Positions 10,966-20,503 of a stretch of DNA of 64,000 nt are shown here, piece after piece (position 1 is the first letter of the stretch; every line of letters begins with the position of its first letter). The DNA comes from Chlorops oryzae (Eukaryota > Arthropoda > Insecta > Diptera > Chloropidae), in assembly GCA_020466095.1 (NCBI GenBank), contig CM035806.1, positions 63,067,087 to 63,131,086 of the forward strand. Reading direction: 5' to 3'. The notes beneath the pieces are model-generated. The model was not told the origin of the DNA. It saw only the letters and a program-made list of their open reading frames with translations, and did not search any database. A program made the position numbers and the translations under genes.

Positions 10966-11129
10966 ATGGAGCACCTGTAATGATTCTAAGAATTTTCGAT
11001 TGAGCTCTTTGGATTATTTCTGTAGAGGATGCGCAGGCATTTCCCCACAACTGAATGCCATAAGACTAGAATGGCTTTAATAGACTTTTATATAATAGAA
11101 CTTTATACTCCATATTAAGAGGATTTTTT

Positions 11130-11365
11130 TAAGTGGATCTGGGATAGCGTGCTATGCTCTTCATCCCAGGGTCCGAGGTTCGATTCCCGAAACAGGCGAA
11201 ACGGAGTGTAATTTTCCAAGCCTATCACTGGTTTTTCAAAAAGTCGCATGTTAGGGGCACACTACATAATAAGACATGCACTCACACAAACACAAGAAAA
11301 CCTCCTTGGAATCACAATGGGCCTACGGCCTAAGTGGCAGCCACTTCAACCTACCTACCTACTAC
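11130..11365 (+). repeat. tRNA-derived SINE-like element
   Basis: GGGATAGCGTGCTATGCTC (A-box-like) is followed 35-40 bp later by an exact B box GGTTCGATTCC (about 11183-11193) within a tRNA-like arm, then ~170 bp of unrelated body and a short (CCTA)n tail at about 11352-11367. Head, body and simple tail are the usual SINE layout. No target duplication established. Confidence 0.55.
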
Positions 11366-11494
11366 CCTGAGCGTAGGAATTGTTTTATGTTAAATTATTT
11401 TTAAATTAGTTTTCATAACAGAAATTGATCTTAAGCCGGAAGAATAGATTAAATTATTTTTATACATCAAATATTACCCGCTTTTTCACATTTT

Positions 11495-11580
11495 CATCCG
11501 CCTTCGCTGTGATTTGAACCGGGAACCTTCAGAATACTGGGCGAGAACGCATGCTCTATGCTATTGAGGTCTCTGAGATG
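11495..11580 (-). repeat. tRNA-like/SINE head fragment on the minus strand
   Basis: Read on the minus strand, CAATAGCATAGAGCATGC resembles an A box/D arm, and CCCGGTTCAAATCAC resembles a B box/T arm, spaced about as in tRNA. Either a decayed tRNA gene or a SINE head. Confidence 0.4.
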
Positions 11581-11686
11581 TGTCCAGCAAATATGTTAAA
11601 TAAATGAAATCTAGCTGTAGAAACCTCGTTGATTTTTTCTATCACATTCACTGCAGCAAAAACTAACAAAAATAAATTATATACAC

Positions 11687-11837
11687 CCCTATTATGATTG
11701 TCGACTACTGATAGAGAATCGAAAAAGTTCTATCTTCGATAAAAAGTTTTAATTTTCCACATACTAGAAAATGAAAAATTTTAGTCGACGATAGAACTTT
11801 TTCGATTCTCTATCAGTAGTCGACAATCATAATAGGG
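11687..11837. mobile_element. Palindromic MITE, 48-bp perfect arms
   Basis: Left arm 11687-11734 (CCCTATTATGATTGTCGAC...) is the exact reverse complement of 11790-11837, with a ~55-bp centre. It folds into a hairpin of about 150 nt. No target duplication or relative in the window. Confidence 0.85.
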
Positions 11838-12144
11838 CTGATAGACTTCTTGTTGACATGGTCGACAGAGATGAACTATACTTATTGACTCATTGTAGAC
11901 ATAGGGTCATGTGCTGACAGGCTTCCTGCAGGGGAAGTTTGTTTTTTACACACACGAACGCAACCGACCGGTTTTCGCACAAATTGCGACTTGAAATAAG
12001 CTATCGCATCGATTTGCGTATCGCATCGCAATACAGAGTAGGGCCCCAGCCATAGACATCAATTCGTTTAAACCAGAAAACCGTTGCTCGGAGGATCTTA
12101 AAAGTTAAAATTCAAGAAGCCAAAATGTTTCACGACGTACGGAA
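11838..12144. other. Upstream of the transposase relic, no gene
   Basis: No open frame. A TATCGCATCGAT-type stretch near 12000 resembles the GCGAT-rich repeat at 4798-5215. Confidence 0.35.
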
Positions 12145-14049
12145 ATGGAAATGGTAAAAGCTTCTCCAGAAGGTCAATATGACATTCATTTTGGTAGCGT
12201 CAAATATGTTTGTTTTTCAAAACTTGTCTCGTGCGTTTTAGTAGAATTGTCGTTTAGTTCTGGAAGTGGAAGCTCTTGTAAAGAAGATGCGAAAGGCTGT
12301 AGTACTGATGATGGAAATGATTTAGATAAGGCTTCAGCGAACAGTGCTCCCAGAAGTCGTGAAATAAAAAGAGGAAGTCAAATTGTTTTGCCTCAAAGAG
12401 TTCTTTATGCCTTTGATAAATTCAAAGTGAGTGATCGAGGAATAATGCACATAACAACAGCAATTTTTGCATCATTGAATATTAGTGCGCACGACATAAT
12501 ATTAAATCGTACCACAATTCAAGGACAAAGAAGGCGGATGAGAAAAGATAGAGCTGCAGAAATCAAAAATAATTTTAAGGTAAAAGCTAATCGCTTAAGC
12601 TATTTATGTGTAATTTATGTTTTGTAACGAGTGTTTGCAGGTTGAATTTGGCATTTTGCACTGGGATGGGAAAATTTTACCACAAATAACTGGAAAAGAA
12701 AAAGTAGATAGGCTGCCTATTTTTGGGGGAAATCCCCCTCTTTCCCCTATGGTTACCACGGCACTGAATGTTGAATGGAGCAGCTGCATTATTGGAAAAA
12801 ATGTTGGGAAGATCTTTATTGTATATGCCATGTCGTCACCATATGTACGAGCTTGTCCTACGAGCCGTTTTTGAAAGTGAATTTCCAATATTTAAAACAT
12901 TTGAGTCGAATTGGAAGAATTTAAATTTAAGCTATTGTGAAATATTTGAAGAAATCAAGGTTAATGCTCTATTCGATAAAAAAGATATTATAACAAAATT
13001 TTGCAATGAACAATTGAAGAAACCAATTTGCAGAGAGGATTATCGTGAATTGCTAAATTTGACCACAATTGCACTTGGCACTAGTTCCAGCGCAAAGTTT
13101 CGCCATCCAGGTCCAATGCATCATGCACGCTGGATGTCTAAGGCGTTGTATACCATTAAAATTTATTTATTTAGGAGTCAATTATCCCTAACATTGTCGG
13201 AGAAGAAAAAGTTGGCAAATGTTTGTGACTTCATTCTTCGTTTTTATGTTAAAGCTTGGTTTAAATGTCCTATAGCTCCAGAAGCTGCATACTTAGACTA
13301 TTGCTTCATGCAAAGTATGTATCAAAATCTGAAAATAAATAAGAAACATTCAGAAATTGTTCTAAAAGAAATGAGCAACCATTTGTGGTACCTATCAGAA
13401 GAAAGCTTTGAACTATTATTCTTTGATGAAAATATACCGTTGGAAACGAAACTGAAAATGAGTGACAGATTAAAAAGCTTCATAGCAATTGCTGCAAATG
13501 ATGGAAATAAACCTTTGATTGGCCATAACGATGCTGAATTTGAAGACGGTATCAGCGGTAGTGCTAAACGTCAAGTCAGAAAGTGTTGAAGAATTTCTAC
13601 AAAAACCTTTTGATTCTTTTATATCGATCAACACATTGCATTTTTTGAAAGGTTTAAGATATCATTGGACTTTTTGAGTCTAACACCAGATAAGTGGAGA
13701 TGTAACGAAGGCTATAACCGCGCATCAAATATATTAGTGGTACTCATGCAGCTTCGCAAATGCCTTCGCAACTTTTCCCATCGTAAATTTTCATATAAAT
13801 TTTGACAGTTATGTGACAAATTTCTGATTTCCCACAATTTGCGAAGCTGCATGAGTCCCACTATTGTTTGGGTTAAGAGCTGTCGACGACACGGCAGAAA
13901 GAGGCGTAAAGTTATTCGAAGAATTCAATAAGCTACTGACTACAGATGAGCAAGATAAACAGTACTTATTACAAGTTGTAATTGATTACAAGAAGAAATT
14001 TCCGACTTGTACGAAAAAAGCTTTAGCTTCCGAAACAGTTTCGCATTAA
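12145..14049 (+). pseudogene. Broken DNA-transposase gene of a family widespread in arthropods and cnidarians
   Basis: First exon (about 12145-12579) encodes ITTAIFASLNISAHD and a basic tail, ends AAG|GTAAAA, and joins after a 61-bp intron (12580-12640) at TTTGCAG to VEFGILHWDGK. Later pieces contain LPCRHH-like MPCRHHMYELVLRAVFE, GPMHHARWMSKALYTIKIYLF, SNHLWYLSEE and LIGHNDAEFEDG. After 13863 come the C-terminal DDTAERGVKLFEEFNK and LLQVVIDYKKKFP. From memory, proteins with this motif series are common transposon products in insects, crustaceans and cnidarians; superfamily is uncertain (RNase-H-fold, hAT-like). It is dead: the segment between KVDRLPIFGG and LNGAAALLEKM is deleted, there are frameshifts near 13575 and 13675, and a MITE interrupts it at 13736-13862. 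Confidence 0.7.
13736..13862. mobile_element. 127-bp MITE inserted in the transposase gene
   Basis: Inverted ends AGTGGTACTCATGCAGCTTC and GAAGCTGCATGAGTCCCACT, flanked by ATT on both sides (13733-13735 and 13863-13865). Removing the element and one ATT rejoins the flanking transposase codons in one frame, so the insertion followed establishment of the transposase gene. End sequence and 3-bp duplication link it to the AGTGGTATTCAAGCA family found elsewhere in the window. Confidence 0.85.
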
Positions 14050-14499
14050 AAAAACACAAAACTTTTATTTTTTGTGTTACGATAAGTTATTTTTGAAAAA
14101 ATATAAGTATTTAATTTTTGTCTCTCAGGGACGTTAAACTAAAATAAAATCGTCCTTTTTGCCTTTGGTTAATTAAAAACTGTTTATCAGTTTCGTTTTT
14201 CATTCTTGTCAGAGCATCAAAAAGAGCAATGTCGAACAACTCGTCTAAGATTTCCAAAAACAATTTTTCTCGTTTAATTTGTCCAGGATTTCAACGGTTT
14301 TTGTTTTTGGTTATCGATACCCATTCCTGATGAATTTTAAATAACTTTTTTACGCAATGCTTTTCAGTTTTAATTGCAATTCGTTATTTTATCTAAAATA
14401 AAGATGCTTCGCGTACAGCCAATTTTGCACTTTCATTTTTAGTCATGAGTGCAATGTTGTGGTTATAGAAAAACATCCCTAAAACCGGTTTGTTGGAAG
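14050..14499. other. No gene seen
   Basis: AT-rich 3' flank of the transposase relic; no terminal inverted repeat recognised here. Confidence 0.4.
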
Positions 14500-14507
14500 G
14501 TAATTTC

Positions 14508-14741
14508 CATATATTACTATATATGTCACTCTCATAGATTTTGAGCGGGACATTTCGCGCCGGTTAGAAAGAGATGTTACTCGGCAGGCCAAAAAAGAGC
14601 GAGAGAGAAATACTTTTGGTGAGTACCTAAGTGAAAAATTCTCATTTTGGTGGGTACCCAAGACCGTGGTGGGTACCCAAGAGCGTGTTGAAAAGAGCCA
14701 AAATACAAACGGCTCCTGAGTGACATATATAGTTATATATG
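14508..14741. mobile_element. CATATA-ended MITE with 8-bp target duplication
   Basis: Ends CATATATTACTATATATGTC and its inverted counterpart GACATATATAGTTATATATG, flanked by GTAATTTC at 14500-14507 and 14742-14749. The interior repeats GGTGGGTACCCAAGA. Other copies: 20271-20503 and a truncated one at 29842-30056. Confidence 0.85.
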
Positions 14742-14781
14742 GTAATTTCGCCCCAAGAATTTGAGACGACTCAGATCCCAC

Positions 14782-15509
14782 CATATAGGACTATAGGTCT
14801 AACTCTTCTTCTTCCTAATCCCTGCAATGTGTTAGAGCTATGCTGCTTCAACATTGGCATATAGCATGAGGAAAAGAGAAGCACGCTATGGCAGCGAAGG
14901 CTTTAGCTCTGCTGTGGTGAAATGCATTGCCACTTTTAATTTTAATTTTGGGAGATTTTCGAGTACATTACATATAAAATATCTACCAAACTCATAAAAT
15001 GCCATGAAAAGCTTGAAAAACATTAAACTAATCAAGGAAACTCAATATTAAGGAGAAATAGAAATAACTTTTTGATCAAGCTTTTTCAGCAAATATACTA
15101 AATTCTATATACAATAAAATTCGTAGTAGTAGTCAAAAATGTATGTCAATTTATTACAAAATGAAAACATTCGTGCGCATTAAGCAAAAGTATATCGTAA
15201 TATATTTATTAAAACTTCAATTATAAATTTTAAAGCTATATAGAAACCCGAGCCGACGCCGTGATTATTTGATAATTTTCTTGCAAGTGGCATCATTGTG
15301 CCACTTTGTGTCCACCCGTATTGTTGTTGATAGCTTTCTGGTGAATTTCTCGAATTTGTTGAATTTCCTATTCCTGCCTAAGGTTTTTGTTGGTAGCTTT
15401 TTGGTGAATATCCCCAATTTGTTGAATTTCCTATGCCTGCCTAATGGTGTATATCCCCATCGCGGCAGAGGCTTTTCGACGTCGACAGTTAGACCTACAG
15501 TCCTACATG
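14782..15509. mobile_element. 728-bp CATATAG-ended element with 8-bp target duplication
   Basis: Ends CATATAGGACTATAGGTCTA and TAGACCTACAGTCCTACATG, flanked by GATCCCAC at 14774-14781 and 15510-15517. Non-coding interior. An inverted copy is at 30072-30828, with a different 8-bp duplication, proving independent insertions. Confidence 0.9.
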
Positions 15510-15517
15510 GATCCCAC

Positions 15518-15911
15518 TAAATAAATTTTGGAACGACGATTCTGACTCATGTTCAATGTATTTCCTTGACTAAAAATTGTAAACATATTGCATCAGTGAT
15601 GCCAGGTTGAATGATATTTCTCTTTTAAAGGGAAATTTTTAACAATTTTTCCAAAGAAAGCTCACTTCAAATCTTTGAAAAGGGATTTTTCGACACCATT
15701 ATTGGGGCTGTCAAATAATTAAAATATCATAGTTGCATAGTTGTAAGAATTTAACGTAAATATTCAACAGCCCCTTTCTACAGAAAAAAGAGTAAAAGGG
15801 ATTTTTGAGTCACCGAGGGAAAAGTTACTTCAAAAGGTTGGCCACACTTAATTGCATCATACAGGTTTATCGAGCGTCCGAAGAGGGAATCGCATGGGTC
15901 ACTCTCTTACC
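15518..15911. other. No gene seen
   Basis: Non-coding. A stretch around 15615-15830 has mirrored words (AAAGGGATTTTT...), but no clean element ends. Confidence 0.35.
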
Positions 15912-16656
15912 TAGTGCTGCCAACCATACTATATAATATAGTATCCTACTTTATTCCTGATCGATATACTTTATACTTTCATGGAACAATAAAGTATCCT
16001 GATATAGTTTATTTTTCATATATACGGCAGTTTTTACCAAACATACATGATGTAGTTCATTGAACTAAATAAATACAGTCGACACTCTCTATAACGGCCT
16101 CCGCTAAAACAAATTTCTCTCTATAGCGAACCTCAAGGCTTTTTCGCTACATTATATTGCTTTTTTTCTCCTAACACCAAATTCTCTCATCGACGATTTT
16201 ATTTCTCAGGTCCATTTAAATTTATTATAGAGAGTTTCAACAGTTTTGAGATTGACTACATGCTCAATCATAAAAATCGCAATTTTGGCAACTTAAGTAC
16301 ATACTTAACTATTAAAATGAATAGTTATTTATAATTTTAAAAAGGTGAAACAAATCATAGACCAACTACAATGTTCTGCAAGCATTAAAAAGTGTATATT
16401 TAAGAACAAAAGTGCACTAACTACCAGTAAGTTACTAGTACTTCGGTGTGAGAGATAATTTAAATTGAATTTATGGTAGTATGAAAGCATGTTATTTATT
16501 TCTATATGTTATTAAATATTTGCTATGTTCTGTTTTTTTTAATTACCTAATATAAAGATGAATTTAAAAATACTTTATTTATTAGTAAAATACTTTATTT
16601 TTTAATAATTAAATAAACTTATACTTTATTTTGCCCTTAAAAAGTTAGCAGCCCTA
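15912..16656. mobile_element. hAT-like non-autonomous element
   Basis: Ends TAGTGCTGCCAAC and the inverse of TAGGGCTGCTAAC, flanked by CTCTTACC (15904-15911) and CTCTTACA (16657-16664), a 7-of-8 target duplication. The interior is AT-rich with many TACTTTAT words. At 16076 a CAGTCGACACTCTCTATAAC motif preceded by TA, partly mirrored near 16215-16235, may be a smaller pogo-like insertion inside it. Confidence 0.65.
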
Positions 16657-16698
16657 CTCTTACACCTAACTATAAACGAGTTGTTCTTTTTTCGATAT

Positions 16699-17811
16699 GT
16701 TTAAGTTTTGCGATGGTCACACAAATGAATTCTTCCGTCATATTTGACCCCCTCTCGACAAATGTGATTGAAAACATTGTGTAATGTGCGATTTATCAGC
16801 ATTGTTAAATGATTGAGACCCCAGTCAATTTCTTGCGGGCGCTCTTGCTGATTAATATCAAAGCGTCGGCGTTGCCATCTGTCTATTTTATGCATACTTA
16901 AACATTTGTTGCATTAAGGGTAATAAAAATACATTTACGTTTTATTTACAAGTTTATGAATAGATAACGTCAACCGAATTTAATGATTATAGTCTCAAAA
17001 AATTTGTGTTGCACTTGAGTCGAAATTTTAATTTTTTTAGGGCATATCCATTTTGCAGTCTGCTGAAAGAAGCAACCCAAAATTGAATTTATAAAAAATG
17101 GTAGTAATAATTTGACGTTAATAAAACATATCAAAAAGCAATCCAATATTCTTCGTACTAGGCTCGTTGAAAAGGTTATTTCATATATTTTTCAGATCTG
17201 CATACCAAATATTCGTATTCTTCTTTTTGTGGAAAATAAGGACTCCCAAGAGGAAGTATCTTTTTTATATCCGATATTTTCGACTTTGAGTAGCCCCAGA
17301 TGCGCCCAATATTAACTGATTTTATTGTTTTATATCTTAACAGAAAGGTGAGTCTGTTCTGTATAAAGTGGCATTCATTCCCGGATCGAAAAAACATGTC
17401 TTGAATACAAAATTTTGATGAAACTAGTGCAACGCAGGTTTTTCCGCATACAAATCACTTTCCAGATTTCAAGGCCCATGAGCGACCTCTAAAACTTAAT
17501 CAATCCCGATAAATCTTCATATATATCATTTTTAGACCCATTTCAACATATTGAGACTACGGCAGCTGGGAAAATCGGACTTTTCCAAATAAGGGCCACC
17601 CTAATGTACATATATAAATATGCAACAAAATCGGAGTCCAGTTAATTAAATTTTGAAATTTTTACTACATTTAGATGTTTAATAGCTCAAAAAATGATTA
17701 ACTGTTGTATTTCCTTTTTATACCTTTTCCGAAGGAACCAAAGGAGTTGCGATAGATATAGACATATATATATATTCTTGATCAGGGTGACAAGAGGAAT
17801 CGATCTAGCCA

Positions 17812-17851
<40 letters not shown>

Positions 17852-18560
17852 GGTCACACTTTAGTTTTTCGTAATTTACTCCTAAGCCATGCAAGATATC
17901 ATATTGAAATTTGGCATGGACTTGAACCAGGTAAATGTCCGAAAAACTGCATACAAATTTTTTTCGTAGTCCCTTCTTGGGTCGTGGGAAGTGGTTCAGA
18001 AGTTTCAAAAATCACGATTTTTAACGTTTTCCGTGAATAACTTTTTTACTATACATCCCAGCTTATTGAAATTTGGTGTGTGTATAGCTACTATGTAGAC
18101 TTAAGCTTTCGCTGAAAAAAAATTGCGACATCGTTATAACTATGGTCATCATCCTATGCATTAGAAAAAAACACTCTTTCTCTTATTCTCATATCTGTAT
18201 ACAAAAAGAATTTTTTTTGCTTCTTCTGATTGTGCATTTTGCCGCCAAATAAAGTCGTCACTTAAGGTTAAAAATTGACCACCATTCGCGAAATTCGCAA
18301 AAATTTGATTTTCACTATTTTGAATTGAGTATTTCGCTGCTAGACAAAATGTCCTCTAACGGTTAAAATTTGACCATGCCCACCATTCGCAAAAAATTTG
18401 TACTTAAATATAATTTCGAATTTGTGAAGCTAAATCGAAGCACAGATAATGTGTAGCTAGAACAACGAAAAGGGCAGGAATTTTTGTTAAGGTAATGTTT
18501 CAACATATTTAAGGCTGAGGAAAAGGTATGTGTGCAATCGGCTTAGCCGATGTAAACTTC
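16699..18560 (+). repeat. Direct duplication, copy 1 (~1.9 kb)
   Basis: From GTTTAAGTTTTGCGATGG to GGCTTAGCCGATGTAAACTTC this segment is nearly identical to 20503-22715, offset 3804 bp, same orientation. It includes ~1 kb of unknown sequence followed by a DINE-1-like element. Copy 1 lacks about 37 bp present in copy 2 (after TTTTCCGAAGG, near 17735) and lacks the MITE inserted in copy 2. Matching short frames in both copies are by-products of identity. Confidence 0.9.
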
Positions 18561-18562
18561 TT
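17725..18562 (+). mobile_element. DINE-1-like element, second family
   Basis: Starts near TATACCTTTTCCGAAGG, has TATATATATTCTTGATCAGG, then ATCGATCTAGCCATGTCTG and a (TCTG)n tract at about 17814-17852. It ends with the hairpin ATCGGCTTAGCCGAT followed by GTAAACTTC. The terminal hairpin differs from the GTCAGGC family, so two DINE-1-like lineages coexist here. Confidence 0.65.
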
Positions 18563-19266
18563 TTTTAATCGTTGATATCCTTTCTACAAAAATTGACTTA
18601 AGTGGACGAATTTTAAGGGTACCCCAGCACTAAAGCCTCAAAGATAGTCTGAACTGCTGTTAAGTCATAATCTTTCGAGATATTTGCATGAAATAAGAAT
18701 TTTGAGCTTATATTTAGCCTCCGATTAAAAATTTAATAGCTGTTTATCTGAATGAGCTATTCTATGGCCAGGTTCTGTTTACTATAACACCCTTACTTTT
18801 TTCATTTTGAAACATGACATTTAAAAATATATAAATTCCTTTTATGTCGAATTATCTTGCTTTTAATTTGGTTTTATTATGTTTTAAGAACTCTTTTAAG
18901 TACTCGGTTCAGTATCGATAAAAGCTTTGCGCTTAGAGTATTTGTGCATCGCTGACGAAGTCGTTCAATTTAAATGCAATATTGAATACTGATTTGCGGG
19001 GCCGCAAATACTCGAATGTACTCTAAAATGAAGGAGCATCTCTACTTTGTTGTTTGCAACTTCAATTTTACCTAAAAAGGGTCAAAATATAAAGCTACGG
19101 CATGTTTAAAAATCGCAAATTCTTCGACTTATTTTTGACAGTCAGCTGATTTTTACTCAACTTCACCACACCATTTGGAGCGAAATAGCATTTTGACAGG
19201 CTTTCCCATACTGTAATACTTGATACTATAGTATAAGTATAGTTTATAAACTCTCAACGCACTCTA
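18563..19266 (+). other. Decayed DINE-1-like 3' half, then unremarkable DNA
   Basis: 18600-18800 matches the 3' half of the GTCAGGC-type element (GGGTACC...CAGCAC, then TATAACACCCTTACTTTTT), but the hairpin is degraded. 18800-19266 shows nothing I can name. Confidence 0.45.
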
Positions 19267-19452
19267 AAGGCTCAGTTACTCTTGATTGACGTAACTTGAC
19301 TTTACTTATTTAATCAGCTGACTTGATGTGTTTAGTAAATTTTCTATGGGAGCAGTTACTGAAAGCTTAATTTGACTTAAGATAAGAATCTGTGGAAAAC
19401 AGATTTCTATAAGTTAAGTCAAGTAACGTTCAATCAAGAGTAACTGAGCCTT
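19267..19452. mobile_element. 186-bp palindromic MITE
   Basis: Inverted ends AAGGCTCAGTTACTCTTGAT and ATCAAGAGTAACTGAGCCTT with further pairing (GTAACTTGACTTA against TAAGTCAAGTAAC). A partial copy is at 10861-10965. Confidence 0.85.
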
Positions 19453-19539
19453 AACTGAGTCAAAACTAAAAATCATATAGTACTATAGATGGTACTTGGC
19501 AAAAAACGTGTGTGTTGAGTTGAAGTAGGCCCCCTGTGC

Positions 19540-19815
19540 ATGCATTCTTATGGAAAAATCAAAAATGTAGCACGCGCCCTGAAAATTCCGGTGCCGGTCT
19601 AACAAACATTTTATAATCTTGTAACATGAACAAAATTTTTTGTTACAAATCAGATATATATAAGTGTTAATCAAAGGTTTTTCATAAGGACTCTTTATAT
19701 TTTACAGCAAAATATGTTATTTTTATACAATCAAAAATAATTAGCTAAAATTTTGCTCATATTATTGAGGAACGCTAAAGCAGAGTACTCATGCGTCGAA
19801 TATGACCAGTGCCGG
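19540..19815. repeat. Interspersed repeat, inverted copy at 29598-29840
   Basis: Contains ATGGAAAAATCAAAAATG, CCGGTCTAACAAAC and, at its right end, GAGTACTCATGCGTCGAATA. All occur in reverse complement and in the same order at 29598-29840. Element ends are not resolved. Confidence 0.6.
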
Positions 19816-20262
19816 CCACCACTACATTTACTAATTGCGTTTGTATGCGTGCACATTACACAGCGAGAAACAGTTGTGGATGTTTTCATACAAAATTGGA
19901 AAAAAAATTTTTTTGAGCCAAAAAATTTTGTTTTTTAGAACTGGGTATGTCCCTGGATCGATATGTCGCAAAAACTCGACGCCTCGTCCAAGAGATAAGG
20001 ATGGGTAATTTTGGAGCTTTTTCAGCTCATCTTGAGCTCTTTTATATTGAAAATTTACAGTGCAGAGCAGAGAATTATTGTAAATATCAATGATGTGCTG
20101 AATTTATATATATTATATAATAAAAGAACTGAATGTTAAGAACAACGATGAAAAAATTCCTGAAGTATAAAAAATTCATTTTCTTCGAGTGTATCAAGGC
20201 TGAAAAATTTTACGTTCTCATCTAGCTTCATCCGACGCAGCTCCGACTCGCTTGACGTTTTC
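19816..20262. other. No gene seen
   Basis: Non-coding; no repeat ends recognised. Confidence 0.4.
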
Positions 20263-20270
20263 CACTCAAC

Positions 20271-20503
20271 CATATATAACTATATATGTCACTCAGGAGC
20301 CGTTTCTATTTTGGCTCTTTTCAACACGGTCTTGGGTACCCACCACGGTCTTTAGTACCCACCAAAATGAGCATTTTTCACTTAGGTACTCACCAAAAGT
20401 ATTTCTCTCTCGCTCTTTTTTTGCCTGCCGAGTAACATTCTTTCTAACTGGCGCGAAATGTCCCGCCCAAAATCTATGAGAGTGACATATATAGTAATAT
20501 ATG
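20271..20503. mobile_element. CATATA-ended MITE, inverted relative to 14508-14741
   Basis: Ends CATATATAACTATATATGTC and its inverse; same interior GGTACCCA repeats. The flanks differ (CACTCAAC left; GTTTAAGT right), so no target duplication remains. Its right end coincides with the start of duplication copy 2. Confidence 0.8.

Noticed and set aside
17805..18008. Frames with DRQTDRQTDRQ repeats (also near 21492-21873)
   Set aside because: Translation of a (TCTG)n microsatellite inside DINE-1-like elements.
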